This document shows positions 9,658-19,712 of a stretch of 64,000 nt of DNA, piece by piece; position 1 is the stretch's first letter, and each line of letters starts with the position of its first letter. This stretch comes from Lantana camara (taxonomy: Eukaryota > Streptophyta > Magnoliopsida > Lamiales > Verbenaceae). The stretch covers positions 38,732,501-38,796,500 of the forward strand of contig CM074865.1 of assembly GCA_037501455.1 (NCBI GenBank), read 5' to 3'. A model generated the notes under the pieces. That model saw nothing but the letters and a program-made list of their open reading frames with translations, ran no database searches and was not told where the DNA came from. A program made the translations under genes and the position numbers.

Positions 9658-10049
9658 GTTACTGCAGGTGCGTGCTAGGCGGGAGTTGAGTCGAGTCGAG
9701 TCCAGTTCATGTAGTCATGTCATCCGTGGTTTGTGTATTTATTTATTATGGAATTGTAGTTATTGTTATTGTTAAATTGGAGATGATAATGTATTGATAT
9801 GATAAGTTAGAATATATTTGTTTGGAAGACGAGAAAAGACATGAATGATAAATGGAAATAAGTGATAGTGTGTACATTATGCCTCCGCTTTATCTTATTG
9901 CACGTTTAGTTATCCCGCCTAGCTTGTCGAGTATTGCATTGTCACCCGTTCGCTATAGGTTGGTTCATGTACGGATTGGCCATTTCGTATGTGAATTGAT
10001 CTATAGTGCGAGGTGTGGCACCTCCACGTGTACGGGGTGTTACAATTAA

Positions 10050-11690
10050 AGTTGGGAAAACTATAAATATATAGATACATTTTGGCTGAAACATCAAGTA
10101 GGGTTTTAGGGTTCTATATATCTAGGAATTAAACCTCACCTATGACGATCAAAACAAGGATATAACTATGGTGCGTGCTCCTCGTCTCTGGGAATGTGAT
10201 CTGTGTAACAAGGACAAGTGTACATAAGACTCGACTCGCATGAACCATTTAAGACGCACGGCAATGCCCTAATTAATATATCATGCAATAACAATCAAGG
10301 AATGTCAAGTAGGAACACAATTATCACTAAACCAAGTTTATAACTCATATAGGTCACATACGGGAGCCAAAGAAGTGAAAAGAATGCAATATGAAAGGTT
10401 TTGGTGAAGTTTGGCAAAAACGGACAATTTTAGAAAATGTACATGTTGAGGGAAAACTGGAATATCTTTAATTCTAGAAGTGGGAATTGAGTTTTGTTTA
10501 TTGGATATGAAACTAGACACAAAGACCTTTCCAACGCTATATGGCACGTTTTCTAATTCAAACCGAGGTGAAAATGGCGTTGGTTTGAAGTTGGATAAAA
10601 TGCAGTTTCTGGAGGGGTCGCGGGCGCGACCAAAATCCTTCACAAAATGGTCACGGCCGCGACCAAATATTTTTCCGAATTTTTCATGCAATTTTCCAAA
10701 AGTCGAAAGTTGGCCAAAATGGGGTCGCGGTCGCGACCAGTTTTATGCATGTTTCAGGTCGCGGGCGCGACCAAGTTCGCAACAGCAGCAAAATAGGGGA
10801 AAACAGGGGATTTCCGAGACAAAACACCACAAAATCAACAACAAGGCAAGTTCACTCCATCACAATTAATCCCACACATCTCAAACACATTATACTTCAC
10901 TCATACTTCAAACTAACCATGGAATATGCATCAATTCACCAAAATTCATCTCCAAAACCCCAATTATATTCATGCTTCCAATTTCAAAATAAGCCAAGGT
11001 TTTCATGCAAGTTCCAAACCCTTTTTAATCCTAAACATGTTTCTAGTTCTAAACATGCAAGAATTCATCAATAAATCCGTAAGCCCTACTCAATCAAGAT
11101 TTCAAGAATTTCCAAAATCCTCCATGTTATACCTTGAATCCAAGAAATAAATGATGAAATGGAGATATGATGATGTTGATGATGATCTTAGCCCTTCAAT
11201 TCCTTAAAAGCTAGCTTGAATTTGAGATGAAATCTCCTTCCCTTCTTGAGGTGTAAATGTCGGGTTTTACTAGGTGAGTGTGTGTGTGTGATTTTCCTCT
11301 CTTGGATGAAATGAAATTGATGGAATAATGTGGAAGAATTAAGATGATATAAGATATGCCAAAGTCTTGCATGGAAGTATGGGCTTCATCCTTATTTGCA
11401 CATAAGTCCTCCATTTATTTGAAATAATGCAAGCAAGTATAATCTCTAACCAATAATGCAATTAACCCCAAGTCATGCTATACACTTAAGTATACAATTT
11501 CACACAAAGGAGCAATTAAAGATCATATGATACAATTAAATCACTTATGTCACTTATTTCATATAATCCATATTAATGTCAATTCATATAAATAACAATT
11601 CATATAAATGCATAGAGGTGTGATGCATATTATATGATGAAAATTATAATAATAACACATAATACATAAATGTAAAACCGGGGCGTTACA
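10050..11690 (-). mobile_element. Family F LTR, right part
   Basis: Continues the F LTR after the ATTAA target duplication and ends GGGGCGTTACA at 11690, the complement of a TGTAACGCCCC start. It is followed by a pyrimidine run that is the polypurine tract on the minus strand. It contains the candidate intron donor (10139), a palindrome cluster of a second sequence type (10616-10772) and no ORF of note; the ORFs at 10338-11150 are products of this LTR. Confidence 0.88.
10616..10772. repeat. Cluster of four GGTCGCGG/CCGCGACC-type palindromes (F)
   Basis: Units at 10616-10631, 10649-10664, 10723-10738 and 10757-10772, close to GGTCGCGGCCGCGACC, with unique spacers of 17, 58 and 18 bp. This is the same arrangement as in A and G, but with different arm sequence around a common CGGCCG-like centre. 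Confidence 0.88.
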
Positions 11691-11703
11691 ATTCTCCCCC
11701 CCC
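11691..11703 (-). promoter_or_regulatory. Polypurine tract of element F
   Basis: On the minus strand it reads GGGGGGGGAGAAT, immediately before the LTR start at 11690. This fixes F as a minus-strand element whose 3' LTR is the one split by A. Confidence 0.85.
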
Positions 11704-11739
11704 GGTTTTGCATAGACGGGGTCTCTTATTACTTGTGCA

Positions 11740-11849
11740 TCATTTTGTGTTTAAGAGACGGGGTCTCTTATTACTTGTCCCCAGGTCCACTGTCGAGTTT
11801 TAAATGATGCACAAGTAATAAGAGACCCCGTCTCTTAAACACAAAATGA
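11740..11849. repeat. Perfect 39-bp inverted repeat within the F hairpin array
   Basis: Arm 11740-11778 is the exact reverse complement of arm 11811-11849, with a 32-bp spacer. Each arm itself contains one CGGGG hairpin unit (11752-11770 and 11819-11837). It looks like an inverted duplication of one array unit and could form a large cruciform or RNA stem. Confidence 0.85.
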
Positions 11850-11950
11850 AAGAACCCCGTCTTTCAATAAGAAATGAGAGAACCCCGTCTCTCAAAAAGA
11901 AATGAGAGAACCTCGTCTCTCAACAAGCAGTGAGAGAGCCCCGTCTCCCA
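11752..11950 (-). repeat. Array of six hairpins with CGGGG/CCCCG loop (F)
   Basis: Units at 11752-11770, 11819-11837, 11847-11866, 11875-11894, 11903-11922 and 11931-11950. The last five start exactly 28 bp apart. Stems vary in a paired manner: TAAGAGA/TCTCTTA, TGAAAG/CTTTCA, TGAGAG/CTCTCA, while the CCCCG loop is nearly invariant. It sits just inside the polypurine tract, as in A. Confidence 0.82.
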
Positions 11951-14665
11951 AACACACACGAAAGCAATTCAAGGGAGCAAATTGTAAAAACATTCATATA
12001 AATTTCACATAGGCAAGTAGCATCACGTTAATCACATAACTAACACTCATATACCACCAAATTGTAATTAACAAGAAGTCAAATACAACAACAATAAAAT
12101 TCATGATGCATATGATATGCATGATCAAGTGTACCGTTCACCATTGTTAGGGAATTTTCCATGATAGTGATCCGTTCAACACTTGTTTTGATGTTGGAGA
12201 TTCCTCCACCCAGAGCATCGAACATTGAAACCCTCAAGATCCAATACTCAAATGACAATTCAATCCTGCTTCCATGATCAATTTCTCTTATCCTAACTGG
12301 TACCACGGTCCAAAATTCCCAATTGAGCTTTCATTCTTTAGTTTGTGCTCAAACTTCCCAGTGTATTCGACACTCTAATAACCACCCGGTCTCTATTCCA
12401 CGATCCATCTTCTAAACACAATATCTTGCCCCGAAATGGCCGGTGTGAGTATAAATATTTTCGTGATTACTCGGCCTTCAACCCGTGATCAAGTCTTTTA
12501 CCTTATCTAACACCACGATCCGAAAATTTTAATTCTTAAGTGTATGCTTTATTTGAACCCAACTAACTCGTTCTTTTCCATAATCATACCCCATCTCCAT
12601 CACACTTTATAATCAACCTTCTCGGATGCTCGAGGTATTCATTTAATAGCTCAAAGTCTAGTCTTTTAACCCGCATAGTTTTTCTGGTTCCTTCGGGAAA
12701 AATTCAATGAACCGGTAATCCATCTTATTCATATTATGCTTTCCTCAACTAACATTCTCCTCTCCAATTCTCATAATTCCTTAAGGCTGGATACATATTG
12801 CACATCAAGATCCTTACCTTGAAAGATTGACTTTGTATAGATCTCGAAAGAAAACTAACGATGTTGATTTTGCCCTCAAAGTTACCCTCACTAATCCTTT
12901 GCCCCACCTTGTTAAGTCAATTCCCAAACACTCTTTGAATATATATATATAACTTCATCTCTTAATTTACTCACTTCCTCCAATTTCTTTTGAAGCTTCA
13001 TCCTTCTCGGTTTGAAATTGATCTGAGTACAAAATCTCCACCATTGCTTGAATGCTCCCTCTGGTTCTTGAAGTACTTAGCCTTTTCTAAAATTAATCTC
13101 ACGAGACCTTCTCAACCAAATCTTGAAGTCATCAAGTGCCAAGGTCTTCTAATTCTTCCCCTTTTTACCATCTTCAAGAGATCCCGTTGTTGGTGATTCT
13201 TGCAACGTGGTTACTTATTTTGAAAGTAATCCATTTGAGTCAATCCATAAATTTGAAGTCATCCTCTGGTCGACTCTCCCCCTTAAGAATGCCTATACTT
13301 AGTTGTTGGCTCCTAACATCGCCTCTTACTTTAAAGATTCTTGATTCTTTAAATTTAGCTTCCTTGGTATAAATAATTCCAATCATGCCTCTTGTCCAAA
13401 AAGTTTCTAATGTTTACCTTTGAAGCGATTGGTAGGAATAACGACCCACTTCCTCCATTCCAACTTCCGGTTACTTTTCCCGGCCTCTCAATAGCTCTTT
13501 CCCCTTTTTGGTCCATACTTTGCAATCCAATTATTTTCCTTCTCATAATTCAGGTGTGTCTCAGTTGACGTAATACTTGATACGTGAGGTGGGGAGAGTT
13601 CCTATCAAGTAGACACTTAACAATGCATGTCGGGTTAATATGCTAATGCATGCGCCACACTTATAAGTAATAAAAATATACACGTTGGAGTAATTAAGCT
13701 CAATTAAGAATTCATATATAATTAAAGAAATTTAAATAATTTAAACAATATATGATGCACGTGCTCATGAATGCGTTGAACCTGTCACCGTAATAATGAT
13801 AAACTTTAATCCGACACTGATTCCTTGTTAGTTGAATTCCAAGCTTGTCTTGATCTGTTTATCATCTCCAGTTTTCCCATGGTTCTATAAATGTTCAAAA
13901 TTTCCCGGTCTCAACTCGCACCTTTCCATGACTCGATTTTGAGATTTCTTGAACCCAAATTTTAGCCCGATTATCGATGTGTAAAGGTTTCCGAACCTTT
14001 CCTTATTGCTTCCATTTGTTGCTCCATATCTTCCAATTCAGCCTTGCAACACGACAATTCAGTTTGGATAGGGGAAATAAACTCCTTCCGACCAAAGATA
14101 GGATCTTTAGTACTTTAATTTACCACGAACTTGAAATCACCATTTTAGTCGTTCTCTTTAACTCTTCTCACCCGACTTTTCTTAACCCGAAATCTAAAAT
14201 ATCTCAATTCATCCCAAACTTAATTTCCAAATTCCGACCTCGACCCGAATCATTTGAGTTACTTTCTTCCCACACTTTGATTTTAGTTCCGACAAGCGGA
14301 AGATTCTCAATTCAATTACAAATCCGAACCTTGCATCATCATCTTCACCTTTTCCTTGCGTCAAATAAATCTCCTGAATCCCGGTTGATCCACCTCTTTT
14401 CGTAATGTAAATGCTCGTGTCTATCTTGTAAATTGTAAACACCACATTTCTCAATTGTCCCCTAACCTCACAAGGTCTTGTAAGTTACTTCCACTTCACG
14501 CTCTCAACATGACCATTCAACTTGGATATAGAAAATAAACTCCAACCTATCCAAAAATCCAACCTTTGGGCTAGACCTTTCCTAATCTTGAACCCATTGA
14601 CAAGCTCATCTCCCTCCAAATAATTTACTTTCCTCTTCCGGACCCTAAAATTTCTATTGAGGGAC
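11951..14665 (-). mobile_element. Decayed internal region of element F
   Basis: About 2.7 kb between the hairpin array and the remnant of the B LTR. No long ORF and no clear RT or integrase motif on either strand. Segments around 13860-13900 resemble the A internal region on the opposite strand. The F primer-binding site and 5' LTR are missing: the sequence passes near 14665 directly into the B LTR end, so a deletion has removed the 5' half of F and about 0.78 kb of B LTR. Confidence 0.65.
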
Positions 14666-14914
14666 TTAAGGTATTCAAGAAATACAGATTTGAGTTTTTA
14701 GTATTTTATTGAGGGAATGGAGCTTCGAAAATGAATAGTAATATGGGGTTTTAGATGAGATCTCTCCTAAAGTCACATAATTGCATGTAAGAACAACTTA
14801 AAACACATAGAAATGTGATGCATGATGAACATTTGACAGATCAAAGTCTATAAATGCTTTCACTTTCTTTCAGGGCTTACCAATTCCAACTAAGCCCTGT
14901 TTAGGGCTGTTACA
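14666..14914 (-). mobile_element. End of the left (3') LTR of element B
   Basis: Aligns with 21956-22048 plus 39636-39787 in the right B LTR and ends GGGCTGTTACA. It contains the undisrupted version of the site where the G array inserted in the other LTR (AGATC at 14758-14762, followed by TCTCC). It is followed by the B polypurine tract. Confidence 0.88.
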
Positions 14915-14951
14915 ATCCTCCCCCCTTAAAAAGAATCCGTCCTCAGATTCT
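14915..14951 (-). promoter_or_regulatory. Polypurine tract and adjacent hairpin of element B
   Basis: On the minus strand the hairpin AGAATCTG-AGGA-CGGATTCT (14951-14932; one G-T pair) is followed by the purine run ending at 14915, next to the LTR. Same arrangement as in A, D and G. Confidence 0.75.
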
Positions 14952-16815
14952 CTTATTGTCCAGGAATAACTTGGGTAGTGTTTTCCATACTTCCGTTTGT
15001 TTTCCTTATTGTTTCCCCATTCTTATATCCTTTCCAAAAGACCTTGACTAGGGAATTTTCCTCAACCGGTTTCAATCCTAAGTCAAATTTAATTCCAACG
15101 GTACTTCTTCCATTGTTAAAACTTGACATTCTCCAGTAGGGTACTTGCAAAGTACGGAGTTCAATGTATCCTAGTATCTTTAAGGAAAACTGTACACCCT
15201 TGGTTTAACTCATCCACTTTAACTTCTTATGTTTAAGGAAAACTGTACACCCTTGAATATTTCTTCAAAACAATGATGTGGCTTTTATTTCCTTATCTGT
15301 AGTCTTAGCCGGCAAGAGGCATGTTGACTTTATCACCCTTCCAACGATGACTTATATACCATTGAACTCCTTGTGATCTGATCCATTTACCATGTTGGGA
15401 TTAACGATGGTTGCAATCTTTTCTCAAATTTCCAATATTCCGTTGTCGTTTTTTTTCCTTATAGAGGGACTTAGGTTTCCTTGGAGCGTAACTTCTACTC
15501 CAATCACCAATACCTACCTTGACCCTTATTTAGAGGCATTGGTGTAAACTATAAACATCCTTTGTTTAGGCAGTGGTTTGCACTGCTGCAGAAATCAGTC
15601 TTTGCTGCAGTACTTGGAAATCTGTCTACTACTTCATTGACCTTTTAACTTCCAGTCCTTTAGTGTAGCTATTTCTGAGAAGTCTTCAACAACCCTTTTG
15701 TAATGACTTGCCCATGAAGTTTTGCATTTCAAATAGATTCCTTAGTGGCTCCAACTTATCATTATCTCCATCCTTGAGGTGTTAATTAACTCCTTCGGGT
15801 GGAAATAATGTGATCAAGTGATATTCTTTAGTTTGAAGTCTGGATTCGCTGAGGTTCACACACTGCGCAAACACTCAACCCTTATCCAACTTCTGCTTTC
15901 ACTCAAACCGATGAGAAAAAAAGGACGGGTAGGGATGGAATAGAAGTTCATGGGGTGAAAGCAAACTTCCAAAGAATGTTATATAGTAAGGTAAGGACCA
16001 GACGAGGGAGATATGAATTCCATTCAGGCGGGTAAGGGCTTAGCTTGACCGTGTGTTTTCTCGGGTCGGTCCTTGAACTTAGTGTTTGGCTTGTGATCCA
16101 GCAAAGTGCCTAATGCTATTTAGAGATGTTTGGTATGTCCATCCAATGTCCTTCAATTCACCTAGATGTTGCCGATAGCGATCAAGGTAACTTGCTGAGA
16201 TATGACTTCAAAAATCGGTACACTTTGCGGGGTAGATGTTATGGGGGGAAATGGTTAAACCAGTGGTTTCTCTCGAGGTAACAGTCGTTAAAGGAAGTTT
16301 TTCGGTATTCTTTCCTTGAACCTTCAAGTAGTAATACTTTTTACCCAAATCTAATTTGGAGTATACTTGAGATTCTTGAGATACCGAAATGACTTCTCAA
16401 CATTGTTGTGCTTCGTCGAGTCACCCTTTCTGGTGTTGCTCAAAACAACCTAAATTCAATATCATCTCCACTTTTCTGATTTTAAAGTGATCTGTTAGCC
16501 TTTCCAAAGATAGGCGACGTATCACTAATTCCTTTCTAAAATGACCTTATAGTTTCTAACTCCTAACTTCTCATCCTTTCCTAATATGATATCTTGTCTT
16601 GTCATGGATAGTGGGGTCGGATTCGATGATTACCATCCCAGTAAGAGTAGCTTTTACAAACCGATCCGTAATGAGGCAAATTCCAAAAGGGAATTTACTT
16701 CGAAGTTTGTACGATAAATTATGCAACTAGGAAACATATAGGCACATATAAATTGATATAATGAATGAGCGCATGGTGCCAGGGTCATAGAACCATAACT
16801 GGCGTGTTAAGAATT
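14952..16815 (-). pseudogene. Decayed antisense gypsy pol of element B
   Basis: The plus-strand sequence is colinear at DNA level with the D element pol (57270-60610), heavily mutated and shortened to about 1.9 kb. Recognisable anchors run from the integrase C-terminus/chromodomain end (~14960-15130, CTTTCCAAAAGACCTTGACT versus CCTTCCAAAGGACTTTAACC) through the RNase H region (~15530, GGCATTGGTGTAAACT) and RT region (~16085, GCTTGTGATCCAGCAAAGTG; ~16350, AATTTGGAGTA) to the protease (~16775-16812, GGTGCCAGGGTCAT and ACTGGCGTGTTAAGAAT). There are stop codons and frameshifts throughout and no residual ORF above about 65 codons. Internal segments are missing and gag is gone. The domain order fits a minus-strand chromovirus. 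Confidence 0.8.
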
Positions 16816-17235
16816 TCTTATTACTTCAAGAATTTCTGAATTTGAACCATTATTGATTGAGATATGATGTATGGAGTGAATAGTAAGGGTTATGTGTATA
16901 TATATGAGATCTCTTGCCATCTTTGGGTTATAGCTTGAGTTGATGTATGATTTTTTTTGATCACTTGAACTTCATTATTGGGTATATGAGCTTAAATTTC
17001 ATGGTAGATGAGTATTATATGAGTTTCCATGATTTAACCTTACATTTCTTGAAGTTTAAGATGCATACATGTTGATCCTTTTCATCCCCTTTCATTTCCG
17101 GTTGTTATGTGCTTTTGTGTGAAGAATTTGCACATGTTTTATGCTCCATTTCATGTCTACATGTGCTGCTTTGGTTTCCCTTGTTCCTCCATCTCGTAAC
17201 AGCCCTGTTCTTGCTCTTTTTCCCGCTGTAAGCCT

Positions 17236-17359
17236 CTACCCGGGCGGGTAGATTTTGTGAAGAAAACTCCCCGTGCGGGTACCCCTTTATGCAGAAACTT
17301 TCTGGACTGTTTTACCCGGGCGGGTTACTTTTGTCTTGTGATTTACCCGGCCGGTTACC
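17236..17359. repeat. Cluster of four ACCCGGSCGGGT-type palindromes (E)
   Basis: Units near 17236-17251 (CTACCCGGGCGGGTAG), 17268-17283 (degenerate), 17313-17326 and 17344-17357 (TTACCCGGCCGGTTAC). This is a third arm sequence type at the same LTR position. A GCAGAAACTTTCTG hairpin lies between units 2 and 3 (17291-17304). Confidence 0.75.
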
Positions 17360-18232
17360 CCTTCATACGAACTCCGTTTGAGCTGATTTTTAGATATGTC
17401 TAACCTTATTGAGTCTAGAACAATCTCCAATTCGAATCACCCCAAAATCCGTTCTAGATTGTGAGATATAATCATTTTAATTTGGTGTCGCCACTTCGCC
17501 GAGAGTCTGCACTCGTTCAACTTCAAACCTACGCCATTTTCGCCTCGCTTTGAACCATGATTCGAGCCACCTACCATTTTATAGATGTATGTGTTTAGTT
17601 TCATTTCCAAGAAACAAAACTCAATTCCCATTCCTGAAACTCAATATATTCCTGTTTTCGTACAGCTTGTCCGTTTCGGAAATCTGTCAGCTTTGGCCCC
17701 TTTTCACTCGAAGCCCTATTTTGTGCTTTTATTTCGTTTTTCTCATTAATTCCCACCCCGATTGTGATCCTAATATGTTAATATGTTGTAATATGTTATG
17801 TTTAATTAATTATTTTAAGTTTATGACCTTGGTTGCTAAGTGTAATTGTACGTGAATTTATGATCAATATGTGAAACGCTTAACACTTTCTTGCATCTCT
17901 TGTTATTTCTTTGAACTTCAAGCTTATGAATGCATATGGTATGTTAATATATGATACATTATGAGCTTATTTAATGTGATATGAGTCTAATCCTTGAATT
18001 CCTTATGTGATATTTCATTATATGCTCCGATACACCTAAGTATGAATCTATATGATATGCATTGCATCCGTTTGCATTAGTATGAGTCGCCGTGCGTCTA
18101 ATTGGTTCATGATCGAGTCTAAATCTTGAGTATGTATTTGTTTGTCCCAGATTTGGGTTCGGGAAGTGTCGGATCCACCATTTAGCTTCTTCTTGGTCGT
18201 CAACGCTCACTCCTGAGCACTATCGGTAAAAG

Positions 18233-19327
18233 GTGAGGTTTTAGGATTTTTGTTTTAGTTAAAGCGACCTACAGCCCTATATGCTCGTTTTCAAGCCCGC
18301 ATGCGAATATATACTATATTTATATTAAATAAGTGTCTTACGATATGTTATGAATTTTGTTAATTCGATTTGATATGAATCCTTCTGAAATTATACGTAT
18401 GGGCGTATATAAGTATAAAATGGTTTTGCAACGAGGCTATGCTCCAAACCGTGTAGTGTTAAGCGAACTATGGATCTCCCTCAGCATATTATGAATTTGG
18501 AAGACACGGAGAGGTACGTATATAGCATATGCCGAGTTGCACGGTAAGGTATGTTTCTTATGGTATGTTTCTTAAGTATAAATCGTATGTTTCTAGGTTC
18601 TGCGAGTTAGGTATGACTCCTTATGAATCTTATGAATCCTTATGAATCTTACGAGTCCTTTTGAATCTTATGAATCACTGGGCCCTGGAGGCGTGGGTAA
18701 GGGAGACCCGGTGTGGCTGTTGGGGTCGCCGGTTATCACCCCTGTGCACGTGCTCCCTAAGGTACATTGCGGGATCGCTACCCCACGTATCGGTATCGAG
18801 TTGCACGATGTGGGCCCGTAACCCGCGTGTAGACTTCTTGAGAAGGTGGATGGAATACGGGAATATGTGTTTTATGAATTTTATGTATTTATGTTTCATT
18901 ACGATTCTTATGAATTCTTTTGTTAAAGTTGACCCGTACTCGCCGGGTATTTGAATTCTTTTGTTATTTTGGATTATGAAACGGGGTAGGATCTTTCAAT
19001 TTCAATAAGAGATTTTATGCTAAGGTTTGAATTATTATGAATATAAGAATCCATACGAGTTTTAATATGAATCCCTATGAATTTTAATATAAATCCATAT
19101 GCGTTTTTGAATCTATGAATCCTTTCGAGTTTTCAAACTTAAGAAGATATGAACATACGTATAAATATGAGATCTTTTTGGAAAATGGTTTTGGTATGCA
19201 AAACCCTACTCCCGGTTCATAATCTTTCGTTTAATACGTGCTTTGCTCTATGTATATATATGTGTGTGGGTGTGCGTTAACCCCCTCACTCAGTCGGTGG
19301 ACTGACCCTCTCCTTTCAACTTTTCAG
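18233..19327 (+). other. Candidate leader intron in the E LTR
   Basis: Donor AAAAG|GTGAGG and acceptor CTTTTCAG|TTTGCAG, about 1.1 kb. A second CAG lies 7 bases further on. The hairpin TCAGTC-GGTG-GACTGA (19290-19305) precedes the acceptor. Confidence 0.38.
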
Positions 19328-19712
19328 TTTGCAGGTTGGGCTTGCTAGGCGGAGTCTTGAGTCAGTCGGGTTCAAGTCTTCTAGTTCGAGTTGTATTTTC
19401 ATTTGCATTTAGTCATGCTTTTGTATATGATTCGATTGTGGTAATTGAAGTATGTATATGTTATGCATTTGTTAATGAATTATGTACGAATTTCTATTTT
19501 GTATATTTTGTGGATTTATCTTCTTGGATTTTGTTATATGCTTCCGTTCCTTTTTCTTGCGCGCTCTGATCCTATCTTAGCTCCGCCTGGCCTAGCGAGT
19601 GAGTGTAGGTTCCCATTCGCTTAGTCTTGGGCTCATGTATGGATTTCTATTTCATATGTGGGTTCGAGGCTAGGTGCGGGGGATGTGGTGGTTCGCCGCT
19701 TCGGGCGCTACA

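Larger units (their letters stand above)
1659..10044 (+). mobile_element. Complete non-autonomous LTR retrotransposon, family A
   Basis: Two LTRs of 2618 and 2617 bp (1659-4276 and 7428-10044), primer-binding site 4284-4295 and polypurine tract 7414-7426 are all present. A 5-bp target duplication ATTAA flanks the element (1654-1658 and 10045-10049). The LTRs start TGCAACG/TGTAACG and end GTGTTACA. The 3.15-kb internal region has no long ORF and no recognisable RT, integrase or gag, so the element must rely on proteins from relatives. The two LTRs differ at many scattered sites (roughly 1% by eye), so it is older than G or D. It inserted into the F LTR. A solo copy of the same LTR family lies at 44568-47250. 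Confidence 0.93.
7428..10044 (+). repeat. 3' LTR of element A
   Basis: Matches 1659-4276 across its full length with scattered substitutions and one net 1-bp difference. It contains the second palindrome cluster (8356-8555), the second candidate intron (8851-9657, also 807 bp), tandem repeats, and the splice-site hairpin (9624-9641). It is followed by the target duplication ATTAA. Confidence 0.93.
16820..19712 (+). mobile_element. Family E LTR (left end lost)
   Basis: About 2.9 kb in plus orientation ending GGGCGCTACA at 19712. It carries the shared LTR modules in order: palindrome cluster (17236-17359), donor AG|GTGAGG (18232/18233), splice-site hairpin (19290-19305), acceptor (19327) and the terminal block with CATTCGCT (~19615). 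No TGTARC start is visible; its left end adjoins the decayed B protease. The start of E, the B gag, the B primer-binding site and the start of the B right LTR were therefore lost together. No primer-binding site follows, so it is probably a former solo LTR. The left boundary is approximate. Confidence 0.75.

Noticed and set aside
13977..14405. 142-codon plus-strand ORF in the F interior
   Set aside because: It lies antisense to the decayed element; composition is Phe/Leu/Ser-rich, without any family feature.
16820..19712. E as a solo LTR with target duplication
   Set aside because: No TGTARC start or matching 5-mer could be found at the left edge; a deletion has removed the evidence.
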